A stretch of DNA of 64,000 bases from Stromatinia cepivora (taxonomy: Eukaryota > Ascomycota > Leotiomycetes > Helotiales > Sclerotiniaceae). The first letter of the stretch is position 1. Every line of letters begins with the position of its first letter. Below the pieces are notes generated by a model, which had not been told where the DNA came from, ran no database searches, and worked only from the letters and a program-made list of their open reading frames with translations. Positions 45,151 to 55,986 of this stretch are shown in pieces. Both the position numbers and the translations under genes were made by a program. The stretch covers positions 4,402,001 through 4,466,000 of the forward strand of contig RCTD01000001.1 of the NCBI GenBank assembly GCA_014898415.1. The letters are read 5' to 3'.

Positions 45151-47550
45151 TACGGACGAACTTTTGGTCTGTTAACTGTTGGACAGGGGCATGTGGCTCG
45201 TGCCTATCTACAATGACCTGGCTTGACAATGATGCTATCATGGATGAAACGATCAGCTTACGAAGGCCCTGATAATGACTAATAGCATCCGTCATAATGC
45301 AGAGGACATCTCATACACGTTTCCAAAAATGCAAGGCTTCTATTTGGGTTCTTTACTACATGGAGGAATTATGACGATGTGAAGAGATGGCTGTGCTATC
45401 GACACCGAGAGGCTGTGCGACTCGTTAAAAAAAGGAAACATTGAAACGCGTTGGGTATTTTTGGTGGGATTTTGGGATGTGGCCGAGTATGGGTGCAGTA
45501 GCCACTCCTGGGTGTGTTTTCGGTAATCCCTTCGTACTCGGGCCAATCATTTGTTGTGGGCCCCTGATTAACCAACAACCTAGCCACAGACCATTTTTTT
45601 ACTCATCAAGAGGGGCAGAGGCCCTGTTTACTTTTTGTCATAGAGTTTTGATCGAAAAGAAGGGTAGCATCAGTTTGGAGCATTTACAGATATGTATACA
45701 TTTGTAATCGGTGGCGGTTGCGAGAGTTTGTATTGGTATATAATTTTCAATAACTAGATGAAGAATTGATCCTACAATTCCTCAACGCCCTAGCCTAGGT
45801 ATTTACTTTGTGAATTGTCACCCTCCATTTCAACCGGTATAATTCCAGATCTATTTCCTGTCACCATGTGTTCATTTAATTGACGAATCGATCAGTCTCG
45901 GTACTATTGCATCCAGGCAACAATAAAATGTACCTTTCGTCGATCATCCGAGGATGCATGGTTAAATAGATTAAAGCATGTTTGTACAGATATTGAGGTG
46001 TGTTTATTGTTTCGTCGATGGGTAACGATGTAACTCAAGATTTCAACTCCTCCAAATGAAAACGAAATGTCTCTTTTGGGAACAGTGCTAGGGAGCCTGC
46101 CAATGATTGAAGATCTAGCCACAGATTCACAAGCATTGAACCCCACCCATTTCGCCTTATTTGTCTAAGAGTAGCGAAAGCAAGCGAATGAGACAGGGTT
46201 CAGTTAACTCTAATGGGATTTCCCCACCCGGATCGGGGAGGAAAACTGGGAAGAAAAGGAAGATCTACATGAAGGGGGGTTGCTCGTCGCACATCACTTG
46301 ATATGAATCAATGAGAAGGAGTGACGGGGGGAACGAACATCATTTTGTTGCGATTTGTAGACCATTGGCTCGCTCCCTCGCTCGCATCATTGTCCGCTTT
46401 TGTACTTTTATCCACTCTTGACGTTGACACCATGATATCAATTCTCGAGTATTTTAATTGTTTTGTAGGAGGTACAACACTGCAGAAGCCATGTTTGGTC
46501 GTACGGTACATATTCACACATCACACGTCCCGCATCGTAAATCATCCTAAGATGTTCCCTGCCCCAGTAGCTTTTTTTGATGGTAATCAATCTTTAGTCT
46601 CGGGAGGAACCAGCGACAGGGGGGCCATGATTCTTAGCACGTTTGTCTAGGGATTTCCCGGTTTCCATGATTTGGTTGGCGCTTTCTACGATATCTCATC
46701 TCTTTCCCTTGGCCTGAGCACCCTTTCGTAATCTTACCCCAAACTAACTGTACAAATGAACTTTTGTCCTTGTATATTAGGGTGGGTGATGTGATGTGTG
46801 TGTATGTGTGTGTGTTCACAAATGGTTTGGCAATAGATAGTGGGAAGTGGAGCCTTGACCGACTAGACGGAGATGGGCGATGGTAGGACGGAGATTCCAG
46901 GCGGCCACTAATAATGCACGCAGCGCCAGTTCTGCAAGTTACCCTATCCCTTGTAAGGGTTATTGAGATCCTGTGTGCGAGGTGCAAGGTTGTAAAGATG
47001 GGTATGCCCAGAAAAATAAAAAGTCAGCCATACATTTTGCCAGATGCATTCGGGTAAGGCTGTGTATGATTCTTTTGGTGCCTGTTGTGTTGTGTGGAAT
47101 AGTGGTGTGTGAATGGATTTTGTGGATTTCGCATGCATTTGCTTGGTTTTTGATGCACTAATCGTTATGCATACACTGCGGTGAAATATAAGTTTATAGG
47201 GTCGGTGGAGGAGCGACCAGACCGAGGCCATGGAAAAAGAAGCCACAATGTGCTGTGCTGTTTTTGATTTTGGGAAAGGTTTTGAACCCAGGTACGGGTA
47301 TTGGATTGTGTGAATGAACGAACTTGGTCTGTTCTGTCAATCTGTCACTCTGGTGGTCTGTGATGATTTTCGTCTAAAGGAAGGAAACTTTTTAGACTTT
47401 TAGCTAGTCCATCTATCGGGGACTAATTTCATCAACATGTACTACTACTCTGGATATGGGAATTTCCAGCGGTTTTTCTCTTATTTTGGCCTTTAGACTG
47501 TAGCAATTGTACTTGTACCGTACCAGTGGTATCTATCGTACGTACTGTAC

Positions 47551-47586
47551 CTACTTTAGATACTTCCGGATATGTATCTAAAGTAG
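47551..47586. other. Perfect 13-bp inverted repeat (hairpin)
   Basis: CTACTTTAGATAC at 47551-47563 is the exact reverse complement of 47574-47586, with a 10-nt loop containing TCCGGA. There is no T-run after it as in a bacterial terminator, and none is expected in a fungus. It lies about 1.1 kb upstream of the zinc-finger start codon, next to several GTAC-rich motifs. Confidence 0.8.
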
Positions 47587-48027
47587 ACAGGTTTTCACTA
47601 ATAATTAGTTAGGTATAGTTGCTTTCCGTAGGGCCTCTCTGGGGTATTGAAGTCAAATCGGGACTTGCCATGATTATTGGACAGTAATAGTTTAGGGCAA
47701 AAGAGGGAAAGACATTTTATACCAAGAGAAATCCCTGAAAATGATTTGCTCAAAGCCCATGTCCCAATCTCAAGGTTCAACACTATCCCCCCATGTCGGT
47801 TATCCCCTGTCCCCATGTCCATGCTTCATCGCCGGGCTTAGCATCTTGCATTTTTTTTGGGTCGGCCATTTTTTGAAGCCCTCTTATCCTCTCTCGTCCA
47901 AAACTACTCCATACCTAGTAATTTTGAGTTTTTGATCTCACTAGACAATCCCATTACATCTCCATACCACCAATATTATAATATAATATTAATCCTCAAG
48001 CTGCCCCCAACTTTGTAGAAAAGGAAC

Positions 48028-48246
48028 ATGTTCATGCTCATCCTTCATCATACACATCATACACTATATCTACTCCATATCATACCACTAGGATTCAAAA
48101 ATACCTTGACAGACTTTACCAAACTACTACAAACATTGATATACGTCCCGCCCTCCTGCTTGGCAATAAACACATCAACCTTGGAAAAGCATCGATCATC
48201 CTCCCCGAACTACTGCATCATACCTAATCTTACACCTTCTACCTAA
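48028..48246 (+). promoter_or_regulatory. Candidate upstream ORF in the zinc-finger gene leader
   Basis: ATG 48028 opens a 72-codon frame in the C/A-rich leader-like region before the transcription-factor start. Whether it is transcribed on the same mRNA cannot be told from sequence. Confidence 0.25.
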
Positions 48247-48586
48247 ACTAAACTAAACCTTACATTACTTTTTTGTCTCTCGTCAACTCTCTCGTCAACC
48301 ATATCTCACTCATCATACCTTATATATATATTCTCCGCGCCTCGCCTTCTTCTTACGTCGGCTTCTTTCATCGGCTTCCTGTCTTAGATCATATCTCTAA
48401 ACCCAAAATACTACCTTGGTTCAACTATTCCCAAGTATCTGCAACCGCTTGCACAACATCTTCACAAAGCATATATACATAACCAATCTTCTTCAACATA
48501 CAACATCATAAGAAACCATACTCAACTACACTCTCATACTGGAGCTCCAAAGGAATCAAAGGTAGTTCGCACACAGCCTTGGGGAG

Positions 48587-48610
48587 ATGGTCCGTGAAGC
48601 AGTTTACTGA
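48587..48610 (+). promoter_or_regulatory. Candidate seven-codon upstream ORF
   Basis: ATG GTC CGT GAA GCA GTT TAC TGA lies 94 bp before the zinc-finger start codon, in GAGATGG context. A short uORF this close to the main start can reduce its translation. It depends on transcription starting upstream of 48587, which the leader-like composition suggests. Confidence 0.4.
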
Positions 48611-48704
48611 TTGGCATATCTAGTCGGCGATAAGTGTTGGCTATCACCCCAAGACAAAATAGCCAGCCATCACCGTCTTCAAAATAAAACTACCACAACA
48701 CAAC

Positions 48705-51070
48705 ATGGTCTCTGTATCTGATCACTCATTCCATATGCTATCGCGACACATGGGAAACCAAAACGAAAACGACTTTCCTCTCTTCCCCGAAGCAAACATG
48801 TACCCCCCTCAATTCCCATACAATAACATGCCAAACTTCCACATTGAACACAACGCTTCGTATGCATACCCGAGAACACAAGATGTTTATCCTACCAGCA
48901 CCGGATTCGACTCCACAACAATGTATAGTGAAGTTCCCCAAAATTTCATGGAGTCACCAGAGCTTAGAGGCGCTGCGCCTTCAAATTACTCCACAGCGAG
49001 TGGACCTTCTGCAACATCCTCGACCATTGGCTCCCCAAATTCAAACAACGGCCACATGGTGTCAGTACCTGAGTGGGGTTCTGGACTCGGCATTAATCCA
49101 AGTATCGTTAATTACGATAACTTTGGTCAAGGAACCGACTACAACTTCTCTGCAGGTATGGAAGAATTTACTGTAGATTTCAATTCGGCCAAACCAGGCT
49201 TTGTTGGTGAGTGTGAAAATGTCTTTAGATCTACACCTCGTCAAAACAGTTCTTTCTCTTCATCCCACTTGGAATCTTTTTCTTCTTCATCTCCTATTCA
49301 TACTATTTATACTCCAACGGATTCTTCGCGATCAATTGCTTCGCCAATTACACCTGTTAGTGCGTTTCGGAAGAATTCTAGAGAAGGAAGTTTGAAATCT
49401 TCTCATGTTTCTGCGCTTTCAGTCTCCCCTGTATCTTGTGGATCATCCTCAAATTTTAATGCGCGTTTTTTCCCATCTCCAACCAGCGCTAGTCGTAGTC
49501 AGGGGACAGGATTATCTCCCGTCACTACTTCACTAGCGCAAACACTTACTTCGGAACCGACATCATCTTATTCTTCATATCAACAATCTCCTTTCTTTTC
49601 TCAATCTAGTGGCAATTTTGTTGCTCCTCTCCAATCTTCTTGTGTGTTTTCTCTCTGTCAATTCCGGCAATAGCTTTATCTTTTCTTCGCCAAGCAAACT
49701 AAAAAGAGTTTCATACTAACAGTTGGTTTCTAGACCCATCTATTCTACACGCTCCCTTCTCTGCTACTCGCCCAACATCCGCTGTTGGACAGGCTGAATT
49801 ATCTCCTTATCAAGCACCAATGTACCCTACATCTCCATCACCATCACAACTCTCTTCAAGAAGCCCTGGACCTGCCAAGGCCGATAGCGCAAGCCCTTAT
49901 CTAGGCCCTCAATATTATCCATACCCACCACCAATGGTTAGACGACCATCTTTGACGATTTCCCATCAATCGTACGGTTCTCAAGATGGTAACTTCAGTG
50001 GTGAAGATTCAAAAGAAAAGGGTCGCTGCACTTGGCCAGAATGTGGGAAGGTCTTCAAAGATCTTAAAGCCCACATGTTAACACATCAAAATGAGCGCCC
50101 AGAAAAATGTCCCATACAGACATGCGATTACCACGTTAAGGGCTTCGCTCGAAAATACGATAAAAATCGTCACACCTTGACCCACTACAAAGGGACAATG
50201 GTATGTGGTTTCTGCCCAGGTTCCGGATCTGCAGCAGAAAAATCCTTTAATCGCGCTGATGTCTTCAAGAGACATCTTACTTCAGTACATGCCGTGGAGC
50301 AAACTCCACCAAATAGCCGCAAGAAGACTTCCGCAAACATCAACAGCGGAAAGAAGCTCTCCGGATATGCACCAGATGCTACCGGAAAGTGTTCTACTTG
50401 TTCGGCTACCTTTAGCAATGCTCAAGACTTCTATGAGCATCTTGATGACTGTGTTCTTCGCATTGTTCAACAAGAGGAGCCATCCGAGGCAATAAATGCT
50501 CGTCGTCTTGCCGAGGTAGAACAAGATCACGATGTTCATGAAACCCTCCGCAACAACGCCCTCCCTGTCACAACCAATATCTACTCTACAGCCGAAGACG
50601 AGGACGAGGAAGAAGTCGACGATGAAAACGATGACGATTACTCCCTCCGCACTCGTACATCCCGAAAAGGTCGTCAAAACCGCAATCCTCCCAACGGTGT
50701 CCAAAAGTCCAGAGGAATGACACACTCCAAAGGTGGCGTGACTCTAAATACTAAGGGTCGCAAGAAGCGCAAGGACTATCCTTCATCATGGGGATGTCCT
50801 ACATCTCAAATGAAGATGAAGAAGCGCGTTCTTACCGTCTTTGATGGACCTCGTCGTCTTTGGAAAGATGACATGATGCTTGATACCGACTATGAGGTAC
50901 GCATCAAGCTTGGCGATGAAAAAGCTTACGTTACCGATCTCGATGTGCAAACTATGAGGAGAGCGGAGGCTTTCCACAATGCTACGGAAGAGGAGAAGGG
51001 TCCTTGGATCGCGGATGATTTGACGGGGATGGATTTGGAGAAGTTGATGGAGGTTAAGAGGGAGATGTAA
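48705..51070 (+). CDS. C2H2 zinc-finger transcription factor
   Basis: Exons 48705-49641 and 49734-51070 join across a 92-bp intron (donor GTGTGT, branch TACTAAC, acceptor TTCTAG) and give 757 aa. The first ~400 residues are Ser/Pro/Tyr/Asn-rich and disordered-looking, like an activation region. Residues about 409-510 hold three Cys/His fingers: CTWPECGKVFKDLKAHMLTH, a CPIQTC...RHTLTH finger, and a CGFC...RHLTSVH finger. A fourth, variant C2HC finger (CSTCSATFSNAQDFYEHLDDC) lies near residue 532. An acidic stretch (EDEDEEEVDDENDDD) and a basic, nuclear-localisation-like stretch (KGRKKRKDYPSSWG) follow, then a conserved C-terminal helix-rich end. It is a nuclear DNA-binding regulator; the target genes and ortholog name are not recognised. 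The long gene-free upstream region and uORFs suggest complex regulation. Confidence 0.9.
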
Positions 51071-51886
51071 TTTCTTCTCTTCTCTTTGCTCTTTTGACTT
51101 TTCGCACTCTACTTTTTGTTATGAGGTTATGAGAGAGATTTTTATTTATTTATTATGATTTGCTCGCATGGAACGGGAGCATTTTGCATATGCTTTTACA
51201 TCGGCGCTTTGGATACCATTTACATATATATCTTAAAGGGAGATATACTATTTACTACTTTTAACGGGACGGGACGATACCAATTTTTTATTTTATTTTT
51301 ATTTTTCCCTTTCCTTATTTTTTGGCTCGAAACTCTTATACAATATCGTATCACATGTGTTGGGAATATGGACGGTGTAGTGAGGATAAGATAAAAGTCG
51401 CGAATGTGCTCTTTTCTTTCTCTTTCTCTTTTCTACCTACTCGCATTATCTATTGCATATGCATCAAACAGAGTTTTGTTGTGGGAGTTTTTTTTTTATC
51501 AGGTGGGACTTCCAGGGGATGAAGGGAAATGGAGGTGTAAGATCGCTGCTTTTGGCTGGCCCATTTTTTGTGATGTATTTTGGAGGGGGAAGGTGATTGC
51601 ATTGGAGGGGTGGGTGGCTAGCAGGGCATTACTGGGTTACTTTATTACTGTATGTGGATGAATGGAAGTAAAGTAATAGTTAGTCTAGTCTAGGAATCTA
51701 GGAATGAATGAAGAGCATTGGTCTCTCAACTCAAACTTCATACTGCATTATCTCAGATGTGTCATGGATCTTTTTTTCTTTCTTTTTTTATTATTATTTT
51801 TTTGCGTGAAAGGTGTCAGCTGTACGTATGATTCGCCTTGCATTTTTCTTCCAGTTGCTGAAATCCGATTGCTGGTCCTGCACGCC

Positions 51887-51906
51887 ATGTCGATCATGAT
51901 CGACAT
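51887..51906. other. Perfect 20-bp palindrome
   Basis: ATGTCGATCATGATCGACAT is identical to its reverse complement over 20 bp with no spacer. It could be a site for a dimeric regulator or a cruciform-prone sequence; nothing else supports a function. Confidence 0.85.
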
Positions 51907-52400
51907 TGATGTGATGAGTAGATTGATAAATTGACGTAAAAACCTCCCTGTACGTATGAGTAAACCTACATGATCACTCATCTTCCAGGATTCCAGGGAA
52001 TGCAAGCGGGATCCCCATGGAGATGAGGCGATCTAGGGCGAGCGCGGATGAGGATCATTCTGGTGTGGTGCATGTCGTATGTGTATGTTTATGCAGGTTT
52101 TATGCAGATTGTATGCGGATGCTATGCGGATGCTATGCGCATGGTTGGATTGAGCGTGATGGGCGTTTGGTGGCTGCCCGTAGGTGGGTGATCACTTATG
52201 AGTATGCGTTGGTTGGAGATGCCGAGGATGGATAGAATTCTTAGTGGGGGGTTGGAGGGGAGGGGGGAGCTGGGAGTTAGAAGGTAGGAAAGTGGATTTA
52301 TTGGTTATGGTGATGTGACGTTGCTTGGTGGTATTGGGTAGCATAGAGGATGGTGATGTGAGGTTGAGGCATGGTTGGGAGCGGATGTTCTCATATGTTG

Positions 52401-52430
52401 TGGTGTGGTGTGGTATGGTATGGTATGGTG
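52401..52430. repeat. TGGTR pentamer array, six units
   Basis: Six consecutive pentamers TGGTG/TGGTA fill 30 bp. Confidence 0.8.
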
Positions 52431-53299
52431 TGCATAGATGAGAGTTGTGGAGAGTTAATGATGATTTTTCTTGATGTTGGCTGGTCTTGGCTAGTCGATA
52501 GATATTGTAGAGATGAACAGGTATAAAATATGATAGATCGAAGCGAAAGATGTGTAGGCATGCAGCTATTGATTGCTTTAAAATGTCCAAGATTTGAGGA
52601 TCGAGCATGGAGCACGAAGCATAGAGTGTTCTCAATCTCATGGGACAAGAAGGCCCGTTATCCTAAAACTGGTATTAAATAGTAATAGTATAAATTCATG
52701 TATTCGGATGAGATAGTATGAAAGGGAATGGGATATGATAGTAGCGGGGTAGGTGTGATGTATATTCCCTCAAAGTTCATGCGTAGTATTGCTGTATTCT
52801 TATTCATCCCTGGTACTATAGAGATATTCCGATTCACCTTCACGATAAAAAGATATTGAATCTAAATCAATACACACAACACATATACAAATATCTTTCA
52901 AATAATGGCTTATCATCATTCTTCACCACTCATTTTCCCGTTAGTCAGCCGAGATAAAGAAAGCACGAGCCACACTTTCCAACAGTTTCTAACGCCACAG
53001 CTCTTATCCGCAGAACGTGGCCAGTTCTATTCATCCATCAATAACAATCAATATATAACAACTCCTGGTAGAACATAATCGATTTCCCTTACCAAAAAAC
53101 GCTAAGTATGAGAATGGGTACTTAACTCACATACAAGAGTATTGGCAAAGAGGATACGGATACTTTTGAACTCATTTTATTGTCACCTTTCCCATTGAGC
53201 ATTGAGAACGCCACATATACATAAAGCTTCAAGCTTGGAGCTAGAGCTCCCATCTACCAACTCCACTGGTTCGCAGGTTGATAGTTGAGCAGAGGCACA

Positions 53300-55986
53300 A
53301 TGGGTTCAAGACTTGCTTGGTATGCTGGTATCTCCACTGCTTTGGCGGGTGGAGTGGTTCTTTCCGCTTTTCATCAGCGCGCAAACTTCTATTCAGCATG
53401 TGTTTACCTTGCGCAAAGTAATTTGTGTCTTATGGTATGTAAATTCTGAGCTTCAAACTCTTTATCGACGAGCATTACTAACTTTTTATAGATCCTGATT
53501 AATTTGGTATGCTCTAACCCAGATTTCCTATTTTCACTTCCTGCGACATCACCCCGCCGAAGCTTCCGTTTGCTGACAGATCTTAGATTCTATTTGTCTT
53601 TTCCAGTTTCATGTACGGACTCCAACGACTCTGCTACGGCCCTCTTCGTCCCATCGAAATCGAACAATTATATGAGAAAGCTTGGTTCGCCATCACAGAA
53701 ACATGCCTTGCCATGACCATATTCAGGGAAGAAGTTGGGGCTTGGTTCCTCGTAATGTTCGTGGCTCTTCTTACCGGCAAAGTCTGGGGATGGATTGGTG
53801 ATGGACGAGTTGAGATCTTAGAACAACAACCACCTGCCAATCCGAAACTCTTCCATATTCGATTATCCATATCTTTGGCGATTTCGGTCTTTTATGATGC
53901 ATGGTTGATGAGTTATACAATTAATACGGTGATTCAACAGGCGAGGCCGAATATGATGGTTATGTTCTTGTTTGAGTTTGCGGTTTTAACTGTCTCGAGT
54001 TCTTCCACGGCTTGTAGATACATCATCTCGGTAATGGAATCGAGAGTGGTTAAGAAGCAGACACAGGAGAGATTAATTGAGAGAAAGAGAGAGGTTAGAG
54101 AGGAGAGGGCAGAGATTATCAGGCAGAGAGAAATCGCGCGCGCGGAAGCTGGTGAGAATTATCAAGAACCTACTACACCTTTACCCTCAGAGGACGATGT
54201 TGAAGAAATGGATATTGAAGTTCCGGGATGGGAAGCAAAGGGTCAATGGGTTTTGACCCTTGATTTGATAACCGGTAAGCTTATATATGTATTTTATCTT
54301 TTTGCTTTTGCTAATTTTGAAATAGACTTCATGAAGTTATCCATCTACTCATCATTCTTCTTCATCCTTTTCACGTTCTACGGTCTACCTATACACATTA
54401 TGCGAGATCTATTTGTTACGGCAAGATCATTCGTCAAACGACTTACCGCATTCTTAAGATACCGCAGAGCAACTCACGATATGAACTCGAGATATGAAGA
54501 TGCGACCGTTGAGGATATTCAGAGGGAAGATACATGCATTATATGTCGCGAAGAAATGCGACCTTGGTCTGTAACAAATCCACCGGTACCTGCTGGAGCA
54601 CAGCCTAGACCAGGTACTGTCAATGAACGTACAAGGCCGAAGAAGTTACCTTGTGGGCACATTCTTCATCTAGGATGTTTGAAGAGTTGGCTTGAAAGAC
54701 AACAAGTGTGCCCAACATGTCGAAATCCTGTGGTAGAAACTCCTCAAGATGCTCAAGCCAATGCCAATCGAAACGCAAGAGCTAATCAACCTGCTCCCGG
54801 TCAACAAGATGGACCTGCAGGTGCACAACCACTAGCAGCTCCTGGTCGTGGCCGCGGAATGCGCATGCTTAATCTTGGACCTATCAGAGTAGGTTTTGGA
54901 CAAGCGAATCTTAATGATTTTGCTGGCCTTCAAAATCCTCCGGGAGGTCAAGCAAATGCTGCAGGTGCGGGACCTAGAGTTTACGGCTTGGAATTGGGTA
55001 TTCCCCGTCGAGCTCAGCCTCAAGCCCAACAACCTCTTGTGAATACTGGAGAGCATATCGCAGTACCACCTGACCAATTACAACAACATTTAGAAGAACT
55101 CGAACAACAAGTCGCCCAGGAAATTCGAAACTTGCAGTTGGCTCAGCAGCAGCTGTTGGTTGTCCAATTGTTACAAGGCGAATTAGCAAGACTGAGAACT
55201 TTGCAAAATAACGCCTTGGATCCTTTGGCAGCACACTTTCCCTTAACGCAATTGCCCCAGATGCCCAACTTTCAGAATCCGCCACAAATCGCCCCTTCAT
55301 TCAGTAGCCGACAAACAAGTCAGCCACAAATGTACCGACATGGCGTACGGCCCAATACCTCAGCAATACCATCAGGTAGTGCTGATCTTCCACCTGGAGT
55401 TGTCATCCCAGAGGGCTGGTCACTTCTCCCATTAGAAAGACTACACAATACCCCTTTATCTGGCCAAGCAGGAACATCAACATCTGATGACCCCATCATA
55501 GCCTCCACATCTACACAAAATGTAGTCAGCCCTATAAATGCGGAAGGTGAAACTTCTAATAATAGCGCCACACCAATTCACTCGCAAGCCGGTTCGGTTG
55601 ATTCTTCTGAAACAAACGCCATAAATACTCCGCCTTTTATCTCGGCCGACCAATCGACGTCTGCAATTACTTCGTCTACAAATCCATTCGTTAATCCTCC
55701 TAATTTACCTAATTGGAGTAATTCACAACTATTTTCGGGATCAACTTTGGCGGGTAATCAAAATCTTGATGGTGCTCGTTCAGTGTCAACTTCACCTCCA
55801 CATCATGGGACAGAAAATTTAAATCCTCATGTTTCTCTCGATGAGATGACAGGTGCTGGTGAATCAACTAGTAGTTCAGCGGAGCCTAATGAGCCAAGAT
55901 TAGACGAAGATGGTGAGATGAGGAGACGGGAGAAAGGAAAAGCCAAGGCGGCAACAGTGGAGGATACAATAGATGAGGAGGAATGA
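53300..55986 (+). CDS. hrd1: ERAD RING-H2 E3 ubiquitin ligase Hrd1 (synoviolin)
   Basis: Four exons, 53300-53434, 53492-53506, 53587-54274 and 54326-55986, total 2,499 nt and give 832 aa. The second exon is a 15-nt micro-exon (ILINL) joining exactly to [15 protein letters not shown]. The third intron (51 nt) keeps frame if retained but breaks the conserved [13 protein letters not shown]. The N-terminal half is multi-spanning membrane protein ([40 protein letters not shown]). The RING-H2 finger starts at Cys350 (CIICREEM), has an insert of about 35 residues, and ends with [20 protein letters not shown] and CPTC. The C-terminal half is Gln/Ala/Pro-rich and presumably cytosolic. Hrd1 sits in the ER membrane with Hrd3/Der1 and ubiquitinates misfolded proteins for retrotranslocation. 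Those partners are not in this window. Confidence 0.95.

Larger units (their letters stand above)
39592..48704. other. Gene-poor region, 9.1 kb, upstream of the zinc-finger gene
   Basis: Composition is genome-like rather than AT-rich, yet only short unlinked frames occur; the longest (about 150 codons near 43627-44088) lack ATG starts or recognisable motifs. A 66-codon ATG frame lies at 41730-41930. The region also holds a 13-bp minisatellite (39922-40012), a GTACTG hexamer array (45121-45150), a perfect hairpin (47551-47586) and, from about 47950, a C/A/T-rich stretch that looks like a long transcript leader. Regulatory DNA and non-coding transcripts are the likeliest content. Confidence 0.5.
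51071..53299. other. Intergenic region, 2.2 kb
   Basis: This is the 3' region of the zinc-finger gene and the promoter of hrd1. It includes a 20-bp perfect palindrome at 51887-51906 and a TGGTR pentamer array at 52401-52430. No convincing gene is seen. Confidence 0.5.

Noticed and set aside
54275..54325. Reading hrd1 as one exon from 53611 to 55986
   Set aside because: Although the frame stays open, the segment has good splice sites and a branch site and interrupts the conserved LDLITDFMKL block, so it is called an intron.
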